Origin: Cricetomys ansorgei
Taxonomy: Eukaryota > Chordata > Mammalia > Rodentia > Nesomyidae
Assembly: GCA_026225945.1 (NCBI GenBank)
Contig: JAMJFZ010000699.1
Coordinates: 558,001 to 622,000, forward strand
DNA length: 64,000 bases
Direction of reading: 5' to 3'
Position numbers and translations under genes: made by a program. The notes beneath the pieces are model-generated. The model worked only from the letters and a program-made list of their open reading frames with translations, was not told where the DNA came from and searched no databases. Of the stretch, positions 1 to 12,229 are shown one piece after another (position 1 is the stretch's first letter; every line of letters begins with the position of its first letter).

Positions 1-1237
1 CTTTACAAAGTAAAAGTCAAAGTGTACTCTGCTGTCACTGAAGCTCAACTGAAGACCCTCTCAACAGAATAAGATTCAAAAATGTTTGGGTGATGCTACA
101 AGAACAGATTTACTGCTGGGAATGGCGATATGCAGTAATTGTACTCCCAGTATAGCACGGAGGCAGAATCACTGGCAGAAGGCAAACATGGATTATATGG
201 CAGGACACCATGTACTCAAACAAGTAAGAGAAAATTGAATCACTATGTTACAATCTTTTAGAGAAAATAAAAGCTACAGATTTCACCTTGAATTTAATCA
301 AAGAAGAAACATGCTGTTTCTGGTTTATCAGAGAATGAAAACTTTCTAGTCAACATTTTTCTCATATCACCAGCAGTTGAAAACCCCAAGCTTCAGTCTA
401 CTGACAAGGGCAGTGATCTGCTCATTTGGAAGACTCCTTCAGTTTCTCACACCCCTCCCCCCATATTCTTTTCTGGTTTCCAACAGGATGTGGGAATGAC
501 TTGGGGTGGGAAGCATCACTTGAAGATGACAATTACCCCTGATGTAAAGGATGAGCAAGTGATAGGATTTCTTTAGTTGGGTGGTAGATCTTTTATAAAT
601 GTTCCATCTCAAATATGCCCACATCACGTTTAAAGAGGTGAGAAAGGTGATGGTGGGGATAGGTTGCAAATGAACACATTTTAGTTGGAGTAAATGGCCT
701 GAAGGAAAGCCCAGGGGAGAAGCATGGGCTTAGGGAACAGTGAGGGTATTTTACAAGAGCCAGAATGTAGGGTAGACATACCGCATCAGGGAGAAAGAGG
801 CATGCTGAGAGGACTAGTCAGGAGCACCTTGTACAGTCCCTGCATACGTAGCTGAAGTGTCTACATAGACATTCTCCAAGCAGAGGACTGAAGAGACAAC
901 AAATGAGTCTGGGGAGCTGGAAGGAACACAATGGGGAAGACTGGGAGCAGGGAGACTGTGATGGCCCAGGGGCAAGGTAAGAGAGAAACCTCCTAGAAGG
1001 GTAGAGTCCCCAGATCTCCTATAATGGGGGCACTGTCAGGAGTACAGGGGAGTCAAGAAGACACAGGTGCCTTTAGGATGACAGGAAGAAAAGAGGGCAC
1101 CTTTAAGAGAACCGAGTGCACCTAATGAAGGAACTGAGGAGGAACTGGCTATGAGTCTGTGTTGCCATGTAGAAAGACAAGGGGTCTCCAACGGCAGTTA
1201 AGAAGTAAGAAACCGGGGCATAAAAGAAAGGTTATGG
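1..1237. other. Mtm1 intron 4, unassigned
   Basis: No exon, SINE or RNA gene was recognised. Exon 5 of Mtm1 was searched for by its expected protein (the ISRIEKMGG region) on the minus strand and not seen. The open frame at 439-669 on the minus strand looks like chance. Confidence 0.5.
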
Positions 1238-1410
1238 GACATGAGATGGCTCAGTGCGTAAAAGTGTTTCCAACCAAAGCCTGATGCCCTGAGTTTGATT
1301 CTAGACACCCATACTGGAAAGAGAAACTGACTCCTGAAAGTTTTCTTCAGAACTCCACACATGTGGGCACACATAACATATAAACACTAACAAAATTAAA
1401 TAAAAACGAA
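1238..1410 (+). mobile_element. B2-family SINE
   Basis: GAGATGGCTCAGTG followed by the tRNA-like box region, then CCTGATGCCCTGAGTTTGATT, ACTCC, ACATGTGGGCACACATA and an A-rich AATAAA-type tail. This is the order of rodent B2/B3 SINEs, tRNA-derived, plus orientation (antisense to Mtm1). Diverged, inactive copy. Confidence 0.75.
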
Positions 1411-3319
1411 AGGTAGGTCAACATGGCAGAGTGTGTATGTGAGTGTGTTGGGGGAGTTAGAAAATGGGCCCAGGAAGCGACTGCTTTTGCCTGCCCACCA
1501 AATGTTAGGTTCTGACTAGAAAGTATACAAGAGGAACCTAATAAACCCTAAGGAACACTGGCAACATAAGACTTTTACTGCAGAGACACAGCTGATGGTA
1601 GATGGAACCATGGCAAGGATGTAAAAGATGAAGATGGGCTCACCAAGGCCTGGGAGCTAAAGAGCTCCATGCAGGGACAATGTGCAGAGGAGCAAAGACT
1701 GGACCCCTCTCTCACAATCTGTGCTCCCCAAAGTTCCTATGAACTCGGCAGGGCAACCACCCCTGACCTGACCTCTTCTCACACTACCCTCTAACTCCTG
1801 TACCATTTCCTATCTTGGCCAGCTCCCTTTTGTCCTTCTCTCCCTCCCCAGATTCTGCTCTCCTCCAGAGCTGTAGCAGAGGCTAAACTCAAGAATTTTC
1901 CAAAAGTTCTGAGTCATGCTGCTTTGCTTTTTCTACTAGGTCCCTACCACCCAGGGTGCATCTCAACTCAGCCAACATTTCTTTTTCAGTTACACCCTCT
2001 TCCTGGGGAACCCCACAGACTTTCACTTCCAGTGTGGTATTAACATACATTCCCCATTGGAGATGTTTCCACCTTATAGTTATTCAGTTTAAGTCCAAAT
2101 CTCACTTGTGTCTCTACTGGGCTTTACCTACATGAATGATACTTCCTTCTCCAGTGAGATCCATTGAATGAGGGCAGCTCTGATCACTCAAGCAAATCAC
2201 AGGAGTCATTTCTGACTGGATGCTTCTCTAAGTCCCCTCTTGTAATGGCCCACCCAAATCCTCCCAAGTTGTCCACTGCCTGTTTCATCCACCCTATATC
2301 TACCATGATTGCAACTAGGCTTGTCTTGCTTACCTGGAGAACAAATGTAATCTTCTAGTGGGTCACCCTACTTTCAGTCCCTGCCCCAACTGTCCATGCT
2401 GCAATTGATATTCTTTCAGAAATGTGCATGTGGTGTGTGGTCCTCCATGAGAAGAGTATTCTACTGAACTGTGACTTCTGATCCTGAGGATGCATCTTCT
2501 TCCAACCAGCCTCCTCCTAGCCCCTCTGCTCTCTCTGGTAGCCCAATTCCCACAGATCATGCAACCATCTCCCCAGCACAGATGTCTGCATAGTGGTATA
2601 GGTAAGCAAAATATGAGGATTTGGAAACCCTCTGCTGAATAGGCCTCTCTCTTCCTTCCTCCTGTTCAAGTTTATAAACCTGCATGACTCAACACTTTCT
2701 CCCTTGCAACTTCAACATTACAAAGTGCTGTCATGGCTTGTGTCACATTTTCCCAGTCAATCCTCTAGATTCCACAAGGAATGCTGTCCTATTATTCACC
2801 CCTGCATGCTGTTAAGACTCGCTATTGTATACAGAGAATGGTTCTGGGTCAAAGACATGATCAAAGAACAGGTTAGGCTATCACTTTCATTCACAATAGT
2901 ATCTGAACGCAGTCTGCTTCTAGTTGGGAATCTGGAGTGAAAAGTGAAAGTGAAAGTCTACTTTATGAAAGTCTACTGGCTTAAAAGGAGTCATATGCTT
3001 ACAGTTGCTCCTGTTTTGGTCACAATATTAACCAAAGTCAAGTTCCCTCGCACATTCAAGGTCAGAGAGTGGCTATGGAATATATAAACTTCAGAGGCAA
3101 TGGAATTCAGGATACCACATTTTAGTAGGCTACACACTGTGATCAAACAACGGAGGCCTGTGCCAAGGCGTTTAACTTCTAGGGAATACCAACAACATAC
3201 AGGTTGACTCACAGAATATACTTTTAGTGAAAGTATATTGCCCCTGCACCAGTGAGGATCAAAAGGATTTAGCACTTGTTAAAGTCACAAGAATAGCAGT
3301 ATCTACATAAGACAGAATG
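1411..3319. other. Intron 4, mostly unassigned; old repeat traces
   Basis: I see no exon. Around 2160-2400 the wording (CACTGCCTGTTTCATCCACC and similar) resembles ancient mammalian repeats, too decayed to name. Around 2938-2980 there are short direct repeats of GTGAAA and GAAAGTCTACT. Open frames at 2164, 2363 and 2704 are short and unsupported. Confidence 0.4.
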
Positions 3320-3870
3320 CACTCATTCAACACTACTGATTGAATATCTCCAGTGCACTAGGATTCATCCTGGGAGCTAAAAAATGCCAGTGAACAAGCC
3401 AACAATAAACAAGATGAACCAGAGAAGCATAAGACAGGAGACAGTGGCCAGTGCTCACAAGAAAAACTAACCATGGAAAGGGGGTAATGAAAGTGCAGCA
3501 AAGCTGGTTATGGATGGGTTCAAAGCAGTTGAGTGTTAATTGAAAGCATGAGGAAAGGGCTGCTGGAAGGCAGAGATGCAGTGCTTACTTTGAGGAAAGC
3601 TAGAGGGGGCTCCAGAAAGGACATGACTTTTACGGCAGCTTCTGAAGGGACAGAAAAACAAAACAGCTTTTGAAAGTGGCATCCAGGTCCAGGGAGTAGG
3701 GCCTTTACATGATGGGAAAAGGGAAGGAGTCTGAGAACAGAGTACTTGGTATGTGAATCAAGGCTGGAGATATCAGAAGGAGCTACACAAAGGAGAATGG
3801 ATTCTATTATTTGGTAAACAGAAAGCCAGTGGTGCTCAAAGAACTGAGAAGCCAGCTTTAAGAGGGAACA
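3320..3870 (+). repeat. Ancient mammal-wide interspersed repeat, about 550 bp
   Basis: The stretch follows, from end to end, a familiar mammalian repeat: ATTGAATATCTCCAGTGCAC, then GGGAGCTAAAAAATGCCAGTGAACAA, AACAATAAACAAG, then a purine-rich middle with GGCCTTTACATG. I recognise the family by its order of phrases but cannot assign its name safely. Diverged and present before the rodent radiation. Confidence 0.55.
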
Positions 3871-5505
3871 CGCTGGAGGCAGTGGGCAGGGCAGATTGAG
3901 AGGTATAGCATATACAAAAAGGGGCCACTCAGAAATCAGCCACTGTGACTGTCATTCTGCATGCAGCTTTTACATCTACAAAATGGGTAAGCTGACCCCA
4001 AAATCAGACAACATACATCTGGATTCCCTCTACATTCCCTCTACAATGTTTACATATCTGAAACAGTTGCCCACTTTAAAATGCCAGTGACTTGACAATT
4101 TATCAAAAATATAAAAAAAGTTCTGCTGTTTTGCAACAGAACCCACAACTGCTGTTCTAGTTTAGACCACTTAAGTTAAGAAACACTTTCATGACTGTTT
4201 TTCAGCTCCTGAACATAACCATTTTGTTATCATTCCTTCTGTTTTCTGTTACCATGGCTACTTCCTTTTGGACTTTTACTAAATGTTGCATGGCCAATTG
4301 CTTAAAAGGTTTTAAATAATATCATAGAAGAAGAAAGAAAGTAGCATTCATTATCAGATAGGCATTTCTTTTATGCATTGAATGCCAAAAACCTATCCTA
4401 TAGGGTGCCATGAGTAAAAAAATGAAATCATGCCTGGTACTGGGAACCTAGTCAGCTTCCAGGAATGAATGAGGCCAAGGACCTTAGAAAAGAAACTGCT
4501 GCCACCACTTTGCTAGACCAGCAAAACCCCTTATTACATTCTGAATCTTATCCTTATACCCACTGGTAAGTCCAACTACCATTCCTCCTCAATAAAGCTT
4601 CTCTTTACAGAAAATGGAGACTATTACACAAAACCACAGCTGGATACAATCATGGATCGTGAGGAGCCCAGCCCCAAAGTATGCACACACATCATAGCTC
4701 CTGCACTATAGCTCAGGGAACATCACAGAAAAAGGGGTAGAAAGATGGTAAGAGCCAGAATACCTGGAAGTCTGCTATGAAGCAGTCATTGTAAAAATAG
4801 CTGCATAAACAAGACAGGAATAGTGATATCAATTGCCATACATATATATGTGTGTGCAACAAATAAAGTAAGAGACTGCCAACTTGATCCTGGGGAATAT
4901 GAGAGGAATTTGAGGGAGTGGGGCTGGGGGAGGAAACAGAGGAAGGCATGTAATTCTATTTCAATTGAAAGTATCTGCAAAAGAAATAGTACAAAGTCTA
5001 CCTAAAAATGTAGAAAAAAAAGAGATAAAGCTTGCTAAATTTTTTAAATTATAAAAGTAATATATACTCATTTTAGGTATTTTAGGAAATACCAACAAGT
5101 GAAAAGAATAGAAAGCATGCATATTCATTCCACTCTGGATATCCCAAGAATCGAAACTTTTCATATGTATTTCCTATGGATTCTTCTCTAGAACTAATTT
5201 TATTGTTTTATGTAGTCAAAACCACACTATATAGAAAGCCTTGTCATGTCGCCACAATTTGAATAATTCTCCCAATTCATTTCCAAGGACAGTATAAAAG
5301 GAAACCAGCTAGTCAACAGGCAGGAGTCTCTGAGGTGAAAGGGCCTGTGATATAGCTTTAATTTTAATTTTTGATAATTCTTATATATTAGCAGCAAGTA
5401 TCTCATATATCCCTATAAGATTCCTGGAAACTGTATAAACCAAGTCTAACCACTGGTTCACAGAAAAGCACTTTAATATTCAAGAGCTCTGTCATGTTTC
5501 CTGTG
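3871..5505. other. Intron 4, AT-rich, unassigned
   Basis: No exon was recognised. 5010-5230 (TAAATTATAAAAGTAATATATACTCA and following) looks like a decayed ancient repeat. No SINE of clear identity was seen in this stretch. Confidence 0.4.
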
Positions 5506-5506
5506 C

Positions 5507-5885
5507 TAGTTTACTGTGTGTTGCCATGATAAACACCATGACTAACAGCAACCTGAGGAGGAAAGGGTTGATTTCACTTTGAAGGTTAAAGTCCATCATA
5601 AAGGAAAGTCAGAGCAAGAACTCAAGGTAGGAACATGGGGCAGGAGCTGAAGAGACCATGGGGAAAATGACGCTTACTGATGTGCTGCCACTCACTTGCT
5701 CAGTTCATTCTCTTACACAGGCCACAGGGTGCTGGACCTTCCTACATCCAAACAGCAATCAAGAAAACGTCACATAGTCTTGCCTATGGGCCAATGTGAT
5801 ATAGGCAATTCCTCAATTGAGGTTCCGCTTCCCAAGTGATTAGCTTGTGTCACTTACTCACAGTGACAAAACAATGACAATAAAC
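5507..5885 (-). mobile_element. Rodent dispersed repeat (minus copy of the family also at 53400)
   Basis: TTGCCATGATAAACACCATGAC, GAGGAGGAAAGGGTTGATTTC, GTCCATCATAAAGGAAAGTC, then CCTCAATTGAGGTTCC and AGCTTGTGTCA. This is a very common rodent interspersed repeat, here reversed relative to the better copy at 53400-53815. I do not assign the family name. It lies in intron 4 in the sense direction of Mtm1. Confidence 0.7.
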
Positions 5886-7708
5886 AAACAAAAGGCAAAA
5901 TCCCCTTTATGGACCAGCATTTATTTTGGTCATTGCTGGTTCACTGGTCCCCTCATTAGTTTAGTTATCTTCAAACTCTATCAATTTCTCTCTTAAAAAG
6001 TAACATTGAGATTTTACATCATCACTACACACAGGACTACTGTCTCATTTTGTCTAGGCATTCATTATACTTCTGTTAATTCACAATAGAAGTAAATTAT
6101 TTTTAAACATGACTGATTCCAAAAGCTTAGATTCCTGTTAAGACAGACCTTCATCCTTTAGAGGTACAATTGATTTTTTTTACTAAGTAGATGCTATCTA
6201 TATACTTTATAATATCGTTTCACTGTTTGTGCTCAATATTCTAGACAATTACCTAATTTTAAACCCTGACTCTATCATCTAGCACACTGGCTAATCTGTT
6301 GCTTCTCACTTCTCAGCCATGCATTGCGTTATGGACAATGAGGAAGCACCGTACATAGCAAGGTGTTAGTGATCACCCTTCCCAGCTGTCATTAAACTTT
6401 TAGTAGACAATTTGTAACCCCATCTGAATATACTGCCGCCATTTATTTAACTTGTCTTTCCCATGGACTGGGTCATTCCTTGATTCCATAAAAATAATGT
6501 CAACAACACTCCGGATGGTTTCTTTGTTTCCTATATACTTAAACCATCAAACACTAAAATGATCAATTGCCAAAGACTGACACTCAGCTTGCTGTAAATT
6601 TCTAGCGTCTTTCTTCCCATTCTGGAAAACAAAAGCATTCACTTATGTCCATTCTTTAAGTTTGAATTGACTCACATGGGTAAAATGTCCAATGGTAGGT
6701 TGTTGTGGGCTGCCCCTGTACCTACCCCTATGAGAACTGTGCTACAGGACATACAAGAACCCAAGGCAGCAGGAATATTAAATACCATTTTTGAAATTAG
6801 GACATAATAATAAACATAATAAAAGAAAAACAGCAAAAGGTACAAACTAATCTACATTGGAACTGTGATAAAGAAATGGATGACTAAAACAAAAACAAAA
6901 ACAAAAAACAAAAAGCTAGATTTCCTCAGTCAGTTTCGTAATTGCCTATTAGTGAGGCAATAACAGATTATTCTTTCTATGTACCCTACTCCTATTTGCC
7001 AGGAGTATATGGAAATATACCTGCTGCTGCATTATGATATGAGCTATGATAGCCCACCCCACCTATTATAAGTTCTTATGTGATAGCCACAGTAGCTATA
7101 CATTTTCCCTTGTCCTTCTAGGTATCTCGGCTCCATGTTGCTGCTTCATCAATGGGAATATTCCTTGAAATATGGTGACAAACATTTTACAGCCATGGGT
7201 TGAAAAAGTAAGTAGCAGCAAGCCATGCCATACTCATTCTACTTTTACCTTGCTCTTTAATACTTTGTAAAAGGACACCTAGATAATTCTGAGTGGTAGA
7301 CTTTAACCAAAGATTCACATCAACATCTTCCTCTGTGATATTTTAGAAAATTTATCCATAGGCCTGATACATTCTGATACAGTGAATCTGAAGCACCTGT
7401 ATAGCTTGTTAAAAGTCTTTAAGTTGTTCATTCCCATCTGTGCTGCTAGTTAAAAAGCACTGTCCTATAACCAATTTACTCTAATCACCTCTCCTCTCTA
7501 TTCTGAGGGATAAAACCTACAAAAACAGATGTTAGTGTTGTATCAGTTTTTCAGAAGCAAAAAAGAAAAAAGAACAACCAAGAATTGAGAAGCAAATATA
7601 TCCCCCATGTTAATCAGACCCACAGTCAATCTTGCAAGGTAGAACAGAAACAGTTTAGCATCATTTTTAACAGTTAGGGTCATCTTTATGGTCTTATAAT
7701 CTACTTAC
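5886..7708. other. Intron 4 next to exon 4, unassigned
   Basis: AT-rich intronic sequence. A short (CAAAAA)n-type run is at 6888-6916. No exon or SINE was recognised. The 3' splice-site side of exon 4 lies to the right of the exon; this stretch is downstream of its donor. Confidence 0.4.
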
Positions 7709-7803
7709 CGTTTCCAAACTTCTTAAATAAAGACGATAATTTGTGATGTAAACTCTTCCCTTAATGGGGCCATTGAAAGGACATATGTAAATAACTTCTT
7801 TGT
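7709..7803 (-). CDS. Mtm1: Mtm1 exon 4: myotubularin residues 46-77 (PH-GRAM)
   Basis: This is a 95-bp internal coding exon. On the minus strand it is preceded by a T-rich tract ending in CTTACTAG and followed by the donor GTAAGT. Its first two bases complete an Asp codon split with exon 3; the frame then reads [20 protein letters not shown] followed by [11 protein letters not shown] with no stop. This agrees essentially perfectly with the vertebrate MTM1 PH-GRAM domain (first beta strands), which binds phosphoinositides and directs the enzyme to endosomes. The 95-bp length equals human exon 4 (c.137-231). No base damage is seen. The next coding exon was not found in the window. Confidence 0.97.
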
Positions 7804-8217
7804 CTAGTAAGATAAAAAAAGTACCCTAAAATAATGGAAATATATACCAAGATACACAACAAATGGTACTAACTTAATTTTAACTACTTTGCTATGTTTA
7901 ACTACAATAAAAATGACTAAAAACGTTAAAGGTGACACTGGCAAAGTTTCCACATCTCTGTGCCAGGCTGAATCAGGGCAGTGGGGAACTAGTAGGCCCA
8001 TGTGTTCTCTAAGTTCTCAATGCTGCCACCACCTGAGACAAGCTGACAAGAGCCAAAGCACTCAAGTGAATGAGGGTTTTGCTGTTGGTAACATCTCACA
8101 ACTGTAAAAGAAAGTACTTGAGCTGCTTTAAAGAAGGATGAAGTCCATATAGGATAGACTAACCAGTAGGTTGGGTGCTGAAGCTGCCAACCTCCGACAA
8201 TGTACACATAATTCCTT

Positions 8218-8335
8218 GTTGCTTTTTTGACAGAGGGTCTCCTCTCTCTGTACCCCTAACTGAGCTTCAATTCATGATCCTCCTGTCTCAGCCTCACAGG
8301 TGCTGGGATTACTGGAGTGATATAATGCCAGCGGT
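8218..8335 (-). mobile_element. B1-like SINE, antisense
   Basis: TTTTTTGACAGAGGGTCTCC, CTCTCTGTACCCCTAACTGAG, ATGATCCTCCTGTCTCAGCC, then GGTGCTGGGATTACTGGAG. This is the reverse complement of a 7SL-derived B1 SINE, diverged. It lies in intron 3 and is sense to Mtm1. Confidence 0.7.
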
Positions 8336-9545
8336 AGAAATCTGTCTATATAAAACATCTGAGTGACAATAAAAATAGATCGTCAAGGAAAAAATACATA
8401 TTGGGTAGAGTTGATGTAAGGAGAAACTAAATCAGAGTTTCAATTATAATAAAAATGTCTTTCTCTTCTCTTTCAAGGATATCCTTGAATATGTTAATGA
8501 CTTTAGATTTTTTAAAATGACTTTGAAATCTCATTCTCTTCAGGTACTAAATGGAAGCTATACACTGAAGTCACTTCATGCCATTTCAATTACTTACTAA
8601 ATTAGTTAAGGTCTGTCTGCTGATATTCAGCACTCAGACATCATATATGAAGACCATCAAATGTAAACTTTCTTTGCTCTTATCCAGAAACTGGGAAGGA
8701 CATATTTTTCTGGTTTCAGTTTCAAGACTAAAATTATGAGTGTGAGTCCAAAGGCACCAAATAGTTTCTCATTGTTCTCATGGTACGTACTAATTCACAA
8801 ATGTCCTTTTCTAAAATCTCCATTTAATTAGCACAATGATCTAGCTATTTAAAATAAAAAGATGAATCTTACTCAATGAATGGAATGGTTCCCTGAAACA
8901 ATGCTGATTTACTGGCCCCAAATATACTGGCATGTTGGCAGGAAGGACCAACCCTAACACAAAAATTGAGCCCCCACATCATCAGCCCTTGACTCAGAAG
9001 CTATTAGATGCTTCCACATTCTTAAGTTAGAATGATCTGGCCCTGTCAAAGTAGATATCTTCCTCTTAGCATGGCCTTATCATGAAAGAAAGAAAAAAAC
9101 ATATCAAAATGTTACTACAACCTTACTTATTTTCTATTTTCTGGCAAAGGATCTCCTATCATGTCAAACAGAAGAGTCTTTAAGCTGTTAACATTTTGAA
9201 ACATACATCACAGACTAAAAGCCTTAATCTAATTCTATTCTTATAACCTTAAGCTATGAAGTATATACCTCTAGTTAGAGACTTTCAAGAGATAACCTAT
9301 TCTGTTCCGCTCAAATCATTCTCTTTGGTACAGAGACAAGAATATCACTAGCTTTGTGAGCACCAAGCTCTTGAAAGAACTCTTTGATCAGGAAAGGCAT
9401 GCAGCACTCTCTCTGTATTGACACCCCTAAACAAAGCTGGCCTATTCGTCCTCTCTGACTTGTACAGAGCAAGTGGAGCTCAAGCCACCTGATCTTGCTG
9501 TATTGCTCCTCCAGCTCTGCACCCTCAGCCTCAAAAGCCCCTTAC
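8336..9545. other. Mtm1 intron 3, unassigned remainder
   Basis: Between the B1-like element and exon 3 I see no exon, RNA gene or clear repeat. Confidence 0.4.
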
Positions 9546-9618
9546 CAGTAATTAGTGTTTCCCCAGGGAGTCCAGGAACACGCTCACTGAGATACTGACT
9601 AATTCCATCTTGAGACAC
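9546..9618 (-). CDS. Mtm1: Mtm1 exon 3: myotubularin residues 22-46 (entry to PH-GRAM)
   Basis: This is a 73-bp internal coding exon. The acceptor reads CACTTGCAG and the donor is GTAAGG. It encodes 24 full codons plus one base: VSQDGISQYLSERVPGLPG then ETLIT, with a split Asp codon continuing in exon 4. The size and phase are those of MTM1 exon 3 (c.64-136). The VSQDG start resembles mouse myotubularin as I remember it (human has TSRDG), which points to a rodent. The first half of the exon is variable among mammals, while the LPGE-LIT part leads into the conserved PH-GRAM fold. The open frame extends beyond both splice sites by chance, so the uninterrupted 60-codon ORF here is not the protein. 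Confidence 0.95.
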
Positions 9619-9754
9619 CTGCAAGTGAAAGGGGCATCAGAGGTGACAGTTATCTTTGCACAGATGGTAGAAAACAGAAATATATTTTTTAAAGAAAAAA
9701 TATAAGTTTAGCATTTAAGAAAGTAGAACAGAAAATTCAAACTGGGAAAGACAA

Positions 9755-9832
9755 TCTGGGATGAAGGTATAGATCACTGGGACTTTCCTAGCTCACGTTG
9801 AGGCCCTACACTCCATCCCTAGCAATAGAACA
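9755..9832 (+). mobile_element. ID-like SINE remnant
   Basis: AGATCACTGGGACTTTCCTAGC, then GAGGCCCTACACTCCATCCCTAGCA. This fits the tRNA-Ala-like ID core (GAGGCCCTGGGTTC..TCCCCAGCA) with damage in the A box. Low identity. Confidence 0.4.
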
Positions 9833-10284
9833 TTAGAAAGAGAAAAGACTGATCTGGCTGCAACATTTATTAGGTGTGCTAACTCCTAGTCTGCATTTAA
9901 ATAATGTTACCAAAGTTTTAAATACTTTTAAGTACTTTAAATCTAACCTCTCTCAGTAAATGATCAAACATTAAAGTCAGTATGCTTTATGGTCACAGCT
10001 TTTGTTCCTATGCAATTGCTGCAGAATCATATCATAGTACCCAAGAATACGTTTCCTGACCTATTATTTTATTAAGATCTTGCCTACTTTTCACCTTTAT
10101 TAGGAACCTCATTCTAGGTAAGAAAAAGAGTAGTCATCAGAGAACTTGTCAGGCCTCTGGAACATTTCGACAAGTCCGTCGTTGATTTACTTTTCTGTAG
10201 GTCTCTTGTTTTGTTCTCAGGCGTGCGCCTCCTCTACTCACTTCAGCAGTTCTGACAGGCAGGCAAAGCATTAGCCATTAAACT

Positions 10285-10405
10285 CAGGGAACCAAGTACG
10301 GTGGCACATACTTCCGATGCCAGCGGCAAACTGTGGCAGAGGGATCCCAAGTTTGAGGCCAGCCTGGGCCAGACAGCCTGATCCAGTCTCAAAAGAAACT
10401 GACCA
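10285..10405 (+). mobile_element. B1-like SINE in intron 2
   Basis: GGGAACCAAGTACGGTGGCACATA, GAGGGATCCCAAGTTTGAGGCC, AGCCTGGGCCAGACAGCCTG, ATCCAGTCTCAAAAGAAAC. B1 order from left to right, degraded in the middle, antisense to Mtm1. Confidence 0.75.
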
Positions 10406-11283
10406 GTCCACCCAAATTTAAACCTCATTATTTCAAAATCAAAATAGAATGCTATAAAATTAAAAAGCTGAAATGAAGTGATTTGTGCTTTATAAAGAGT
10501 TATTACACTATGAAGAATCCTTATAAACCATTAAGAAAAGAATCCCCCACCTCTCTCCCCAGGCAAACAGGCAAAGAACATGAATGGTCACTTCACCAAC
10601 TCAACAGGAATGAATAATAATGCAGCTTTCAAAAGAAATAAAAGGTCAACCTTGTCAGTAATCAAGAAATAAAATTAAAAAGACACCCACCTTTCTGATT
10701 GAGCCTTTTTGTACACTGTGGGTTGGGAGAATAAATTAACCTTTCTGGTGGATCATCTTAAAACCGCAAAAGGCAATGAATAAAACTTACTTTGAATTTA
10801 CCCCTCCTTTTCAATTTATGCTCCAAACATCTCATTCTAATGGAATAGTTTCCTCTGGCTACCTTGAAGCGTTTTATGTTCAACTTGCATATGTTTGGGT
10901 TTTGTAAGCCTTATCATCATAGTTTGAAAACAATGCTGTATGTAGGACAGTGAGGTAGCTAGTCTAGTCAGTCTTGACCCTCCTATAGTTCCATCAGACA
11001 GCTGTCTGAGACACAAGACTGCTTTATTCCTTAATTTTAAGTTGAAACTCCTGAACAAAAACTTCAGGAAAGCAGTTACAAAAGCAAAAATTACTTAACA
11101 CATATTCTCTTTATATGGTTCCTGAAACAAGGTACGATGATAAATAAACCCATATCACCATCACCTTCTGCTATATGAACACATAATGAAATCCATGATT
11201 CAATAACACTCAAACAGTTGTCTAATACAAATATGGAGAGAGAAATGTAGAGAGACACAAATAAATGTAAAAACTCAACTTAC

Positions 11284-11354
11284 TATCTTAATGGATTCAT
11301 TCTCCAAGGAGTTTGAATTATACTTAGTTGTTGATGCAGAAGCCATCCTGGAAG
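11284..11354 (-). CDS. Mtm1: Mtm1 exon 2: start codon and myotubularin residues 1-21
   Basis: This exon has 8 bases of 5' UTR (CTTCCAGG) and then 63 coding bases. The ATG occupies 11346-11344, with A at -3 and G at +4, a strong Kozak context. It encodes MASASTTKYNSNSLENESIK plus Ile21 and ends exactly at a codon boundary before the donor GTAAGT. The acceptor is a pyrimidine-rich tract ending in CCTTGGTAG. Human MTM1 exon 2 likewise carries the start codon and ends at c.63. The segment is a flexible N-terminal tail before PH-GRAM. Residue 21 (codon ATA) is Arg in human and Lys in mouse as I remember them, so Ile here is unusual and sits next to the splice donor. Confidence 0.96.
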
Positions 11355-11669
11355 CTACCAAGGAAGAGAAAATTCTCTATTAATTGAACTTGCATTGTTA
11401 TTTCAAACATGTGACATCAAAGAGTCAAACAGTACTTCACTTTGTAGGCCCTATTTATATCCTAGGGCCCGACAGAATAAAAAGCAAAGAAGAGTTAGGC
11501 AAAGCACAAGCAGTAAATATTCATGGAAGAAAGGAGTTCAAAACTGTCTTTTATTCTTGGTTTTAGGTTTGGTAGGGAGAGGCTAGAGGTGTGTCATACA
11601 TTTCAAAAGTTTTATCTAACATAAGAAGGTGTTATGGCAGATACATAGCTAGATGACAAATGATGATTA

Positions 11670-11800
11670 AGGGCCATATGTGGCAGTACACATTTGTGAT
11701 CTAGCTCTTGGGAGGTTGAGGTTGGAGAATCATTAAGCACAAAGACTCACTGCATTCATGATTGAGACTATGTCTCAAAAATTGCAAAAAAAGGTTTAGA
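11670..11800 (+). mobile_element. B1-like SINE, old
   Basis: GCCATATGTGGCAGTACACA, GTGATCTAGCTCTTGGGAGG, TTGAGGTTGGAGAATCA, then GAGACTATGTCTCAAAAATTG. Diverged B1 with an A-rich end, near the left end of intron 1, just upstream of exon 2. Confidence 0.65.
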
Positions 11801-12229
11801 AAACACAAAAGAGGAAACAGAAGCTAAACATTAAAAGGGGAAGCTCATAAAAGGCATCATGCTTATTCGAGGAAATCTTATTCAAAGTGCTCAAGTTGTC
11901 ATCTTAAAAAAAAAACTTTAATGTTTACCAATCCATATATGACAAGTGTGACACTTCTACACCACTTATTTTTTAAAGATAATTTACAGGCATCCAAGCA
12001 GAATTACGAAAGAGTGGATAATATCACTCATACAAGTCCCTTTCAAGAATTATTTTCACCATATTAAATAGTTTAATGTGAAATAGACTTGACTGAAGTC
12101 AAATTCATAGGAATTATTTAATTGTTTTCTAGCAAAAGTATGTATTCCAGGCAAATAATGCATATTCCTTAAGTCTGCAATGGACAAAAGCATCATATTC
12201 AAAGCATATATAAAGCTATTTTTAAAATG

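Noticed and set aside
1..7700. Search for Mtm1 exon 5
   Set aside because: No frame with the expected ISRIEKMGG-like text and no reverse-strand match was found, so exon 5 is taken to lie outside the window.
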